This document shows, piece after piece, positions 8,225 through 15,906 of a DNA stretch of 24,785 nucleotides. Source of the stretch: a candidate division Zixibacteria bacterium SM23_81 (GTDB lineage Bacteria > SM23-81). A model generated the notes under the pieces. It was given only the letters and a program-made list of their open reading frames with translations, made no database searches and was not told where the DNA came from. Location: the NCBI GenBank assembly GCA_001304015.1, contig LJUY01000042.1, forward strand, positions 1 to 24,785, given 5' to 3'. Both the position numbers and the translations under genes were made by a program. The stretch's first letter is position 1. Every line of letters begins with the position of its first letter.

Positions 8225-8929
8225 ATGAAGAATATGATCGAGGCGTTGATTGAGATCGAGAAGATCCATAAGATTTACCAGGTAGGCACAGAGAAGGTGC
8301 ACGCCCTCCGAGGGCTATCCCTGAAAATTGAACCCAACGAGTACGTCTCCATCATGGGGCCCTCCGGTTCTGGAAAATCGACCTTGATGAACATCCTGGG
8401 GTGTTTGGATACTCCCACCGAGGGAACGTATCGCTTTAAGAGCCGGGAGATCGCTGGCCTGGACGACAATCAATTAGCCGATATTCGCAATCGTGAAATA
8501 GGATTTGTGTTTCAGACTTTTAACTTGCTCCCTCGGGCTACCGCCCTCCACAACGTGGAATTGCCCCTGATCTATAATGGAACCCCCTCCCGGGAGCGGC
8601 GCTTGAGCGCCCGAGCGGCCCTGGAGGCCGTTGGCCTTGCGGATCGAGCGCACCACCGTCCCAATGAGCTTTCCGGCGGTCAGCGTCAACGGGTGGCCAT
8701 CGCCAGGGCATTGGTGAACCACCCCTCGGTTATCTTGGCCGATGAGCCCACCGGCAATTTGGACAGCGCCACCGGCGAGGAGATCATGCAGGTCTTCGAG
8801 CAGATCCACCAGGCCGGTAATACCATCATCTTGGTCACTCATGAGGAGTATATCGCTCAACACACCCAGCGGAGCATTCGTCTGCTGGACGGACAGGTGG
8901 CCGCTGATGAGGTTCGACAAAAATCCTGA
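8225..8929 (+). CDS. ABC transporter ATP-binding protein, MacB/LolD type
   Basis: A 234-residue nucleotide-binding subunit with every diagnostic motif: Walker [10 protein letters not shown] (residues 45-53), Q-loop in [13 protein letters not shown] signature [15 protein letters not shown], Walker [14 protein letters not shown], and H-loop LVTHE. The [24 protein letters not shown] stretch and the missing C-terminal extension are typical of the LolD/MacB/FtsE-like class that drives mechanotransmission rather than solute passage. The start ATG follows the adaptor stop by 4 bases, and an in-frame ATG at 8234 is possible. The ATPase is a separate gene, unlike E. coli MacB where it is fused to the permease. 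Confidence 0.93.
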   Translation: MKNMIEALIEIEKIHKIYQVGTEKVHALRGLSLKIEPNEYVSIMGPSGSGKSTLMNILGCLDTPTEGTYRFKSREIAGLDDNQLADIRNREIGFVFQTFNLLPRATALHNVELPLIYNGTPSRERRLSARAALEAVGLADRAHHRPNELSGGQRQRVAIARALVNHPSVILADEPTGNLDSATGEEIMQVFEQIHQAGNTIILVTHEEYIAQHTQRSIRLLDGQVAADEVRQKS

Positions 8930-8963
8930 TAAAAAGGATCGTCTAACTGCTTAATTTCTCAGT

Positions 8964-9004
8964 GGCTGGAAATATCCGCCCGGCTGCGTTATCCAGCCTT
9001 TTTT
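8964..9004 (+). terminator. Intra-operon terminator-like hairpin between ATPase and permease genes
   Basis: GGCTGGA (8964-8970) pairs perfectly with TCCAGCC (8992-8998). An alternative stem uses GGCTG (8982-8986) with CAGCC (8994-8998). Both are followed directly by TTTTTT (8999-9004). The two stems exclude each other but both end at the same T run. It may reduce transcription into the permease genes. Confidence 0.5.
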
Positions 9005-9028
9005 CCCCCCACTGTATCCCCACAAAAA

Positions 9029-10252
9029 ATGAATCTGAGAGAAATAGCCGAAAGCGTCACCATCGCTATGGGAGCCCTCAGGGCACACAAAGTTCGTGCT
9101 GCTCTGACTACCCTGGGCATCCTCATCGGGGTTACCACCGTGATCGGCCTGGTTTCGCTGATACAGGGTTTAAATCGAAGTTTCGCCGGACAGGTGGCCA
9201 GCTTAGGCTCTAACGTTCTCTGGGTTGAGAAATATCCTTGGTTTGCCGGTGAGGAATGGTATATGTATCGGAATCGGAAGGACATCACCCGCCAGCAGGC
9301 TGAGGCCCTGGCCGAGAAGTTGACCACTGCAGCATACGTGGCCCCCGTTGTCTACACCCGTCGTTCAATAAAGTTTCAGGATGCTCGGGCGGAGGCCATC
9401 CTCATCAGGGGGACGACATCTCAATATCAAGAGGTCGCCGACGTCTCTGCCGAACATGGCCGTTTCTTTTCGCATTTGGATGGCCATCGATATAATCAGG
9501 TTTGTGTGTTGGGACAAGCGGTGGTGGATGCGATCTTCCAGGATACAGATCCACTGCATAAGAAGATTCATATCGGTCCCTTCAAGTTCTTGGTGGTGGG
9601 GATCAAGGAGAAGAAGGGAAACCTATTGGGTTTTAATCAGGATGAGGACGTCATCATCCCCATTCGCACCTTCGAGAAACTTTTTGGTTCGTACAGAACG
9701 TTAGAGATCATGGTGGAAACAGCAAATCCCGAAACTCTGGACGAAACTCGCGAGGAAGTTCGCTGGGCCATGAGGTTGATCAGAAGAGTGCCCCCCGGGG
9801 AACCCGATGATTTTTCCATCAATCAACAAGATATGCTCACCGATATGTACAAGAAGGTCACCGGTACCATCTATGGGGTCATGATCGGCATCGCGACCAT
9901 CTCTCTGCTTGTGGGTGGCATCGGCATAATGAACATCATGCTGGTTTCCGTGACCGAGAGGACGCGGGAAATTGGCATTCGAAAGGCTCTGGGAGCGAGG
10001 CGCAGAAACGTTCTGTGGCAGTTTCTGGTGGAGGCTGTGGCTTTGAGTTGTGTGGGCGGAGCGATGGGTATCCTCACCGGATTCTTCATGGGATGGAGCT
10101 TGGCTAAATTTTTACGATTTCCGTCTACCATATCCCTGTGGTCTATCTTCCTGGGATTGGGATTTTCCTCAGCCGTGGGCATCTTCTTCGGCCTTTATCC
10201 GGCGGCCAAGGCTGCTCGCTTGAATCCCATCGAGGCTTTGCGCTATGAGTGA
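9029..10252 (+). CDS. ABC transporter permease, MacB/FtsX family (permease 1)
   Basis: A 407-residue permease: an N-terminal membrane helix (TTLGILIGVTTVIGLVSLIQGL, about residues 30-52), a large MacB-type periplasmic domain (about 60-275), then three helices of the FtsX-like domain with the family signature GGIGIMNIMLVSVTERTREIGIRKALGARRRNVLWQFLVEA. The C-terminus, YPAAKAARLNPIEALRYE, is characteristic. It lies 99 bases after the ATPase. No Shine-Dalgarno is visible before ATG 9029, and no ATG/GTG/TTG start exists between it and the previous in-frame stop, so translation here should be weak or unusual. It likely pairs with permease 2 and the ATPase. Confidence 0.92.
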   Translation: MNLREIAESVTIAMGALRAHKVRAALTTLGILIGVTTVIGLVSLIQGLNRSFAGQVASLGSNVLWVEKYPWFAGEEWYMYRNRKDITRQQAEALAEKLTTAAYVAPVVYTRRSIKFQDARAEAILIRGTTSQYQEVADVSAEHGRFFSHLDGHRYNQVCVLGQAVVDAIFQDTDPLHKKIHIGPFKFLVVGIKEKKGNLLGFNQDEDVIIPIRTFEKLFGSYRTLEIMVETANPETLDETREEVRWAMRLIRRVPPGEPDDFSINQQDMLTDMYKKVTGTIYGVMIGIATISLLVGGIGIMNIMLVSVTERTREIGIRKALGARRRNVLWQFLVEAVALSCVGGAMGILTGFFMGWSLAKFLRFPSTISLWSIFLGLGFSSAVGIFFGLYPAAKAARLNPIEALRYE

Positions 10253-10265
10253 GAGGTGAGGTTCG

Positions 10266-11492
10266 GTGGAAATTAAAGAAAGCATCCAGATGGCTCTGGG
10301 TTCTCTGAAGGCGCATAAGATGCGTTCGATTCTGACCACATTGGGAATCATCATCGGAGTGACCACCGTCATCGGGATGCTGTCCATCACCCAGGGCTTG
10401 AAGAAGAGTGTGGAGGATCAGGTGAGCACCCTGGGTACCAACACCTTTATCGTGCGCAAGTTCCCGGCTATTATCACTTCCGGAAAGCAGTGGCGCCAAT
10501 ACTCTCGTCGCAAGAATTTCACCTATCAGGATGCCTTGGCCATCCAAGAGCTCTGTCCCTCCGTTCAACTGGTGGCTCCCGATATCGATATTTATCCCGG
10601 AGAGGCGATTCGGTATCGTAGCGAAGTTACCAGGAGAGTGCCCATCTGGGGGGTGACGGAAACCTACCCGCAGGTCTACTCCTATTTTGTGAAGTGGGGG
10701 CGTTTCATAACACCCATGGATGTGGAACACCACAGGCAAGTCTGCGTTCTAGGGGCCGATGTCGTCGAGCGATTGTTTCCTTATGATGATCCGGTGGGGA
10801 AATATGTTCGCAGCGGCCCGCACAGATTTCTCGTGGTGGGCGTTCTGGAGGAAAAAGGAAGTTTCATGGGTTCCAATCAGGATAATCTGGTCATGATTCC
10901 GCTGACCACCCTGCAGAAACTGGCCGGCGAGAAGTTAGACGTAGACATCGGAGTGAAGCCCAAGGGGCCGAGAGAGATAGAGTCCGCTAAAGACCAAGTT
11001 GTCAACCTATTGCGCCGGCGAAGGGGGGTGCCCTACGATCAGCCCAACGACTTCGAAATTCTCACTCAGGATTCCTTGATGGGGGTGTTCAACAACATCA
11101 CCGGCAAGATATTCATAGTGGTCATCGGAGTGGCCGCCATATCCTTGCTGGTTGGTGGCATCGGAATCATGAACATCATGCTGGTCACGGTGACCGAGAG
11201 AACCCGGGAGATCGGCATTCGGAAGGCCTTGGGCGCCAAGCGTCGGGATGTCTTGTGGCAATTTCTCATCGAGGCCGCAGTGCTGAGTGGCGTTGGCGGC
11301 ATTCTGGGTATATTGCTGGGCGGTGGCATGGGTATGCTGGTAAGACTGGTCACACCTCTGCCCACCACAATCCCGATATGGTCGGTGTTTTTAGGTTTGG
11401 GATTTTCCTCCCTTGTGGGCATGTTCTTTGGCATCTATCCTGCCACCAAAGCCGCCAGGCTTGACCCTATAGTAGCCCTGCATTACGAATAA
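10266..11492 (+). CDS. ABC transporter permease, MacB/FtsX family (permease 2)
   Basis: A 408-residue permease, a clear paralogue of its upstream neighbour along its full length: LTTLGIIIGVTTVIGMLSITQGL helix, periplasmic domain, GGIGIMNIMLVTVTERTREIGIRKALGAKRRDVLWQFLIEA, and C-terminal YPATKAARLDPIVALHYE. It starts with GTG (10266), 13 bases after the stop of permease 1, with GAGAGGTGAGG upstream. The periplasmic domains diverge more than the membrane parts, so the transporter is probably a heterodimer with two different periplasmic faces rather than a MacB-like homodimer. That is inference from the pair of genes and the single ATPase. Confidence 0.92.
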   Translation: MEIKESIQMALGSLKAHKMRSILTTLGIIIGVTTVIGMLSITQGLKKSVEDQVSTLGTNTFIVRKFPAIITSGKQWRQYSRRKNFTYQDALAIQELCPSVQLVAPDIDIYPGEAIRYRSEVTRRVPIWGVTETYPQVYSYFVKWGRFITPMDVEHHRQVCVLGADVVERLFPYDDPVGKYVRSGPHRFLVVGVLEEKGSFMGSNQDNLVMIPLTTLQKLAGEKLDVDIGVKPKGPREIESAKDQVVNLLRRRRGVPYDQPNDFEILTQDSLMGVFNNITGKIFIVVIGVAAISLLVGGIGIMNIMLVTVTERTREIGIRKALGAKRRDVLWQFLIEAAVLSGVGGILGILLGGGMGMLVRLVTPLPTTIPIWSVFLGLGFSSLVGMFFGIYPATKAARLDPIVALHYE

Positions 11493-11535
11493 ATAGCTTC
11501 CATCCTTTCCTTGCCCTCGCATTCACATTTTCTGC

Positions 11536-11564
11536 TTGCATTTTCCCCTTCAATTCTGTATAGT
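11536..11564 (+). promoter_or_regulatory. Candidate sigma-70 promoter before the GWxTD genes
   Basis: TTGCAT (11536-11541), a 17-base spacer, and TATAGT (11559-11564) form a plausible promoter in the 114-base gap after permease 2. This could let the GWxTD pair be expressed apart from the exporter. No terminator precedes it, so read-through from the exporter is also likely. Confidence 0.45.
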
Positions 11565-11594
11565 ATTTTTGAATGGCGAAGAGGACCTCGCCAC

Positions 11595-11600
11595 GAGGAG
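11595..11600 (+). promoter_or_regulatory. Ribosome binding site fixing the first GWxTD start
   Basis: GAGGAG stands 6 bases before ATG 11607. That start gives a clean signal peptide, whereas the longer frame from TTG 11511 would add 32 residues before it. Confidence 0.7.
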
Positions 11601-11606
11601 CACATT

Positions 11607-12920
11607 ATGTTCCTTTGCCCTCACAGGAATTACTGGTTTGCCCTTGTTCTCGCCCTGATCTGTTCTTTCTTCTTCGTTCCCCACCTCTCCGCTCAGCGTC
11701 GCGGTGTTGGCAACTTGCGCGAGGGACCGGTCAGTTTTTCTATTGATACTGCCAATTTCTTCGATCCCGAATCTGGTACTCCTCGGCTGGAGATTCTCTA
11801 CAAAGTGGCCAATGACCATCTCCAGTTCCTTAAGGTTCAAAACGGATATCAGGCCTCCTTTCAGGTCCTCTGTGTCATCTATGATAGAAAGGGTCGTCAG
11901 GTGACCGGAGACGTCATCTCCGACACCCAATGGGCTAGGACTTACGATCAGACAAATTCCCGCCGGAACTTCGCCCACGGCCATTTTGTTTTTACCTTGC
12001 CAGCCGGCGAGTATAAGCTGCGCGTTTGGGTGGAAGGCAAGAATTCCCGCCCGATAGTAAGCTCGGAGAGAGAAGCTTCCGTTCCATCTTTTGATGTCTC
12101 TTCTCTGATGCTTAGCGATCTTCTGTTAGTCGATGAGATCCGCCCGGCTGAGGCTGAGATGGACACCCTGGTCAAAAAGGACCTTTTGATCGTGCCCAGC
12201 GTCAACCGAAAATACAGCGATCTCCAGCCACTCCTCTGGTTCTATTTCGAGATCTACGATCTTTCCGCCGAGAAGCCCATGGGTTCTTCTTATGAAGCAG
12301 TCTTTGAGGTGGCCGATCTTTCCGGAGAGGTGGTTCTCGCAGACAGCAGCACCCTGCCAAGACAGGGTGACTTGAGCTTTATGCATGATAGCTTGACGAT
12401 AACCTCTCTAGAGGAAGGTGAGCATCTCTTGAGGTTGCGCGTGAGAGATCCGGAGACCGGACGAACGGCTCAAAAGGAAACTCCATTCACCGTACGCTGG
12501 TCTGCTCTGGGTCAAGTGGAAAAGAACTATGGAGAAGCTATTGAACAGCTTAGGTACATCGCCACGGAGGAGGAGTATCGCAAACTGAAGAGGGCCGAGG
12601 GGGAAGAGCGCAAAGAGGTTTGGCTGAAGTTTTGGAATGACAGGGATCCCACGCCGGGAACGCCACAAAACGAGATGAAAGAAGAATATTACCGGCGCAT
12701 CGAATACGCCAACGCACATTTTTCCGTAGTCTCTCCCGGGTGGAAATCTGATCGGGGTCGGATTTATATCCTCTACGGGCGCCCCGATGAGATCGAGCGG
12801 CATCCCATGGAGATTGGCTTAAAACCTTACGAAATCTGGCATTATTATAGCAGCAGCCACACTTTCTATTTCGTGGATGAAAATGGATATGGAGACTATC
12901 GGTTGGTCAGCTGGCGTTAG
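11607..12920 (+). CDS. GWxTD domain-containing secreted protein (copy 1)
   Basis: A 437-residue exported protein. Signal peptide: MFLCPHRNYWFALVLALICS..., with likely cleavage after LSA. The middle region is beta-rich (repeated strands such as FSIDTANFF, ASFQVLCVIYD and GEYKLRVWVEGK). The C-terminal ~120 residues carry the GWxTD module: an acidic helical lead (YIATEEEYRKLKRAEGEER, FWNDRDPTPGTPQNEMKEEYYRRI), then G378-W379-K380-S381-D382 followed by RGRIYILYGRPDEIERHP. The Thr of the GWxTD signature is Ser here. The family is widespread in FCB and Acidobacteria genomes and has no proven biochemical role. Position directly behind a MacB-type exporter suggests an envelope partner or cargo. The next gene overlaps its last 44 bases. 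Confidence 0.85.
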   Translation: MFLCPHRNYWFALVLALICSFFFVPHLSAQRRGVGNLREGPVSFSIDTANFFDPESGTPRLEILYKVANDHLQFLKVQNGYQASFQVLCVIYDRKGRQVTGDVISDTQWARTYDQTNSRRNFAHGHFVFTLPAGEYKLRVWVEGKNSRPIVSSEREASVPSFDVSSLMLSDLLLVDEIRPAEAEMDTLVKKDLLIVPSVNRKYSDLQPLLWFYFEIYDLSAEKPMGSSYEAVFEVADLSGEVVLADSSTLPRQGDLSFMHDSLTITSLEEGEHLLRLRVRDPETGRTAQKETPFTVRWSALGQVEKNYGEAIEQLRYIATEEEYRKLKRAEGEERKEVWLKFWNDRDPTPGTPQNEMKEEYYRRIEYANAHFSVVSPGWKSDRGRIYILYGRPDEIERHPMEIGLKPYEIWHYYSSSHTFYFVDENGYGDYRLVSWR

Positions 12921-14316
12921 AGATTTGAGCCTCTGGCGAAGCGCCTTTTTTCTGTTGATGACGCCTTTTCTGTTTCTCCTGATCTGGTCAGGAAGCCTTG
13001 CAGCCCAGGAGGTTGCAAGGTTGCCCTTTTTTCTGGACACGGCTAGCTTTCAGGCCCTGGGCGACACCGGAAAGTCTTATGTGGAGCTGTACATTTTGTT
13101 ATCCAGCAAAAGCCTGAAATTTCAGGAAGAGGGGGGTGAACACAAGGCCTATTTGGAAGTAAAAGGCTCAATTCAGGATAGTGAGGGAGAAGAGAAGTGG
13201 AGCAAGCAGTGGCACAAGGAAATTCTCGTCTCCACAGCGGAAGGCCTGGAGAGGGGATCTTCCATCCTGGATATCGCTGGTTTCATCCTGGAGCCGGATT
13301 TTTACACTCTTCGCGTGGATTTGAAAGACGAGCTCTCTGGTGACACAGGCTCCGTCACAGGGAAGTTAGATGTGCTCGCTTTCCCCTTGGATACGCTGTT
13401 TATCAGCGAGGTGGAGCTGGCTCTCGACATCAAAGCATCACAGGAAGAGGGCGATTTCGTAAAAAACGGAATTCGTGTCCTTCCCAATCCCGCTCGTATC
13501 TACGGCCCAAAAGCGCCCGTTCTTTATTTTTACGTAGAGATTTACGGCTTACTTCTGGGCGCCGGCCTCGACTCTACATACACAATCCAACAAAAGGTCT
13601 TAACCCTCTCGGGCGATCCGGTGAAAGAGTATGAGCCCAAGGATAAAAGGAAGCCGGGCCGAACCTGCGTGGAGGTGGGTGGCATCAATGTGCTTGGCCT
13701 GGCCCCGGATACCTATATCTTTCGGATCAGAGTTCGCGACAACGCGTCAGGTGGTGAGCTTTATAGCCAGAGATGGTTCCGCGTTACCTCCCCCACAGGG
13801 GAGATCAGTTCAGCCCCTCCTGTGAGCATCGTTTTGACGCCAGAGGAGGCGGAGCACCAGCATAATCTCATTAAATATGTGGCCACCAAACAGGAGCTGG
13901 ATGCCTACAAGGAACTGAATTTAGAGGGAAAAGCTCGTTTTTTGGAGGACTTTTGGAGCAGTCGAGACCCGAATCTGGGCACACCTCATAACGAGTTTCT
14001 CCAAGAACATCTTCGCCGCTGGGACTATGCCAGTCGTCAATTTTCTCAATTTGAGTTGAACGATGGCTGGAAATCCGATCAAGGTCGCGTGTACATCATA
14101 TATGGACCTCCCGATGATATCGAGCGCCATCCCAGCGATGTCTCCTCGGTGGCCTGGGAGAGCTGGAACTATTATTCCCTGGAGGGTGGAATCCAGTTTA
14201 TTTTCGCTGATCTGGGCGGATTTGACAACTTCGTTTTGCTCCATTCCAATGCTCGGAACGAGTTTCATGACCGGGGTTGGCGGCAGAAGATCCACCGCAC
14301 CCCGTATGCCCCTTGA
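12877..14316 (+). CDS. GWxTD domain-containing secreted protein (copy 2)
   Basis: A paralogue of the preceding gene, 479 residues from ATG 12877. The start is uncertain: ATG at 12883 or 12889, or TTG at 12925, are in frame, none has a strong Shine-Dalgarno, and the signal peptide (FFLLMTPFLFLLIWSGSLAAQ) lies downstream of all. Translational coupling through the 44-base overlap is likely. Domain order matches copy 1: an N-terminal beta-rich region (LPFFLDTASFQ...), an acidic lead (YVATKQELDAYKELNLEGK, FWSSRDPNLGTPHNEFLQEH), then GWKSDQGRVYIIYGPPDDIERHP and a final beta segment. It again has Ser in place of Thr in the signature. It extends about 25 residues beyond the usual end (LLHSNARNEFHDRGWRQKI). 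Function unknown. Confidence 0.85.
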   Translation: MKMDMETIGWSAGVRDLSLWRSAFFLLMTPFLFLLIWSGSLAAQEVARLPFFLDTASFQALGDTGKSYVELYILLSSKSLKFQEEGGEHKAYLEVKGSIQDSEGEEKWSKQWHKEILVSTAEGLERGSSILDIAGFILEPDFYTLRVDLKDELSGDTGSVTGKLDVLAFPLDTLFISEVELALDIKASQEEGDFVKNGIRVLPNPARIYGPKAPVLYFYVEIYGLLLGAGLDSTYTIQQKVLTLSGDPVKEYEPKDKRKPGRTCVEVGGINVLGLAPDTYIFRIRVRDNASGGELYSQRWFRVTSPTGEISSAPPVSIVLTPEEAEHQHNLIKYVATKQELDAYKELNLEGKARFLEDFWSSRDPNLGTPHNEFLQEHLRRWDYASRQFSQFELNDGWKSDQGRVYIIYGPPDDIERHPSDVSSVAWESWNYYSLEGGIQFIFADLGGFDNFVLLHSNARNEFHDRGWRQKIHRTPYAP

Positions 14317-14338
14317 TCTGTCTGTGTCGTTTCCATGG

Positions 14339-14343
14339 AGAGG
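14339..14343 (+). promoter_or_regulatory. Ribosome binding site fixing the DJ-1/PfpI start
   Basis: AGAGG within GGAGAGGAAAG stands 6 bases before ATG 14350. The in-frame ATG at 14335 overlaps this site, so 14350 is the better start. Confidence 0.65.
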
Positions 14344-14349
14344 AAAGTT

Positions 14350-14943
14350 ATGTCTCGAATGGTGATAGGCGTGACAGCTCTATTGGTGTTTTTTGGCTGT
14401 GCCAACGGCAACCAGAAAGCACCCTCCGCCGAGGGGAAAAAGGTCGTTATGATCATCGCCAGCCAGCAGTTTCGAGATGAGGAGCTCCGCGATCCCAAGT
14501 CGGTTCTGGAACAAGCCGGAGTCCAGGTCCAGGTGGCCAGCTCGACCTTGGATGAGTTGGAGGGGATGCTGGGCATGAAAGTGCTGCCAGACCTGTTGGT
14601 GGATAGCTTACAGGTGGCAGACTACGACGCGGTAATCTTCGTGGGCGGCGTGGGCGCTCAGGAGTACTGGGCAGATTCCACGGCCCACATGATAGCTCAA
14701 ACGGCTGTGGACTCTGGAAAGGTTCTGGGGGCCATCTGCATTGCGCCGGTGACCTTGGCGAATGCGGGAGTACTTTCTGGAAAGAAGGCCACCGTCTGGT
14801 CTTCAGAGAGAGGGAAGCTGGAGGTGGCGGGTGCCCTTTGCACCGGCGCGGATGTGGAGGTGGACGGCAAGGTGGTCACGGCCTCCGGGCCTCAAGCGGC
14901 CGAGGAGTTTGGCAGGAGTATCGTCAAATTGTTGAGCGAATGA
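14350..14943 (+). CDS. DJ-1/PfpI family protein, putative lipoprotein
   Basis: A 197-residue DJ-1/PfpI-fold protein. Seen: the core strand KKVVMIIASQQF followed by RDEEL (Glu45 is the likely conserved acid of the family); VIFVGGVGAQEYW; and the nucleophile elbow GAICIAP with Cys130, the reactive cysteine position of DJ-1/PfpI proteins. The family includes glyoxalases, deglycase-like enzymes and the PfpI/YhbO group. Unusual: the N-terminus is a short signal sequence ending LLVFFGC, resembling a lipobox though Phe at -3 is atypical, so the protein is probably exported and lipid-anchored. It follows the GWxTD pair after 33 bases and ends in a strong terminator, so it likely belongs to the same transcript. 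Confidence 0.85.
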   Translation: MSRMVIGVTALLVFFGCANGNQKAPSAEGKKVVMIIASQQFRDEELRDPKSVLEQAGVQVQVASSTLDELEGMLGMKVLPDLLVDSLQVADYDAVIFVGGVGAQEYWADSTAHMIAQTAVDSGKVLGAICIAPVTLANAGVLSGKKATVWSSERGKLEVAGALCTGADVEVDGKVVTASGPQAAEEFGRSIVKLLSE

Positions 14944-14974
14944 GTCCAGCATAAAGGCCATTGTATATTTCCTG

Positions 14975-15006
14975 CCGTCGGGTGAGGTCACCCGACGGTT
15001 TTATAT
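14975..15006 (+). terminator. Strong terminator after the DJ-1/PfpI gene
   Basis: CCGTCGGGTGA (14975-14985) and TCACCCGACGG (14988-14998) form a perfect GC-rich stem, followed by TTTTATATTT. It lies 31 bases after the stop codon and closes the exporter/GWxTD region. Confidence 0.88.
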
Positions 15007-15227
15007 TTGCTGACGGCGTCGGATATGGATAGTCGGATATCGGTCTCGAAGCTCGTTACGTCTGTGGAAAAGCGTCCTTTATGTCGACGTCCAGCTGGTA
15101 TCTGAACAATCGATCTCCGTTTCACGAAAGACGATAATACGTAACGCGCCTCGAGGCCGGCCAGACGCTTTCCGAGTATTTATATGCGGCGTCGGATGAT
15201 TTCAGGTGGAGGCTGGAAGGTGGGTTA

Positions 15228-15365
15228 AGGTTGTGGAAGCTGGTTCGGAAGCTTGAGGCAGGATGCTGGAAGCTAGATGAAGAGCGTTATCCTCAGCGCC
15301 AGCGGCATTCCAGTTTCTAGCTTCCAGCATCCATACTAGCTTCCATAAAACACAAACGAGCTTCG
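15228..15365. repeat. Imperfect long inverted repeat; member of a dispersed intergenic family
   Basis: A perfect 17-base inverted repeat (15261-15277 and 15316-15332) sits inside a longer imperfect palindrome, where GGAAGCTGGT (15235-15244) faces ACTAGCTTCC (15335-15344). The left arm, 15228-15245, recurs at 23312-23329 with one mismatch. The right part, 15311-15365, recurs in decayed form at 23640-23693. Confidence 0.75.
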
Positions 15366-15668
15366 TGGAAGCAGAACGTTTAATATGAATTTCGTACCGT
15401 CGGGTGGCCTGACCTTGATAAAAACCGAAGATTGAAACTCCTTTGTCGGTGTCGATGCACGTATCGTGAATCGTGGATGGTTGATCGTTAATCGTGAACA
15501 GATGTAAAAGTTCACATCGCCTGACGAGCTTCGGATATTCACTGATGTCACCAGCATCGAAACCGACAACCGACACACAATGAACGCATATGCTGTCGGA
15601 TAGGGTGACCTGACGCTGCCCGAATAAAGAAATCCAAGTTTTGTGAAAAGGTCCTGCGTGTACATTTG

Positions 15669-15686
15669 GGTACACATGACTGTACC
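15669..15686. promoter_or_regulatory. Dyad upstream of the sigma-54 promoter, possible enhancer-binding site
   Basis: GGTACA (15669-15674) and TGTACC (15681-15686) form a 6-6-6 inverted repeat centred about 150 bases before the predicted start of transcription. This is a usual distance for activators of sigma-54. A further TGTACA lies at 15659-15664. The binding protein is unknown. Confidence 0.4.
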
Positions 15687-15801
15687 TGTGCGTGCAATGA
15701 ACACCTGAAATTCCCTTCTGTCCAGATTTTCCCTCTTTCCGCTTTGCTCTTAACTGCCCACAAATAATTATTTTAGGAACAGAAGCATGTTACATCACCT
15801 T

Positions 15802-15818
15802 TTGGCACAGAGGTTGCA
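15802..15818 (+). promoter_or_regulatory. Sigma-54 (RpoN) promoter
   Basis: TTGGCACAGAGGTTGCA matches the -24/-12 consensus (TGGCAC, five bases, TTGC) with exact spacing between the invariant GG (15804-15805) and GC (15816-15817). Transcription should begin near 15829, giving a leader of about 78 bases before the lipoprotein gene. Confidence 0.8.
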
Positions 15819-15906
15819 TGATGATATTCACGTCACAGGGAGAGGAGCACCAGGTGATCGAAAAAATATCCATGTACACCCCAATTCTGGAAAGGAGGAA
15901 TGAACC

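Larger units (their letters stand above)
14944..15906. other. Repeat-rich intergenic gap with sigma-54 promoter
   Basis: This 963-base gap contains the terminator at 14975; short direct repeats of GTCGGATAT (15018-15026 and 15032-15040); an inverted-repeat element at 15228-15344; a degenerate ATCGTGAA-type cluster (about 15462-15499); a dyad at 15669-15686; and a sigma-54 promoter (15802-15818). Minus-strand ORFs of up to 157 codons here run across the hairpin and repeats and have no recognisable domain; I treat them as non-coding. Confidence 0.7.

Noticed and set aside
11511-11606. TTG 11511 as the start of the first GWxTD gene
   Set aside because: It lacks a Shine-Dalgarno, and the added 32 residues would bury the signal peptide that starts at ATG 11607. 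The candidate promoter also lies inside that extension.
15202-15675. A 157-codon minus-strand frame in the intergenic gap
   Set aside because: It spans the inverted-repeat element, has no convincing ribosome binding site or domain, and competes with another minus-strand frame of similar quality.
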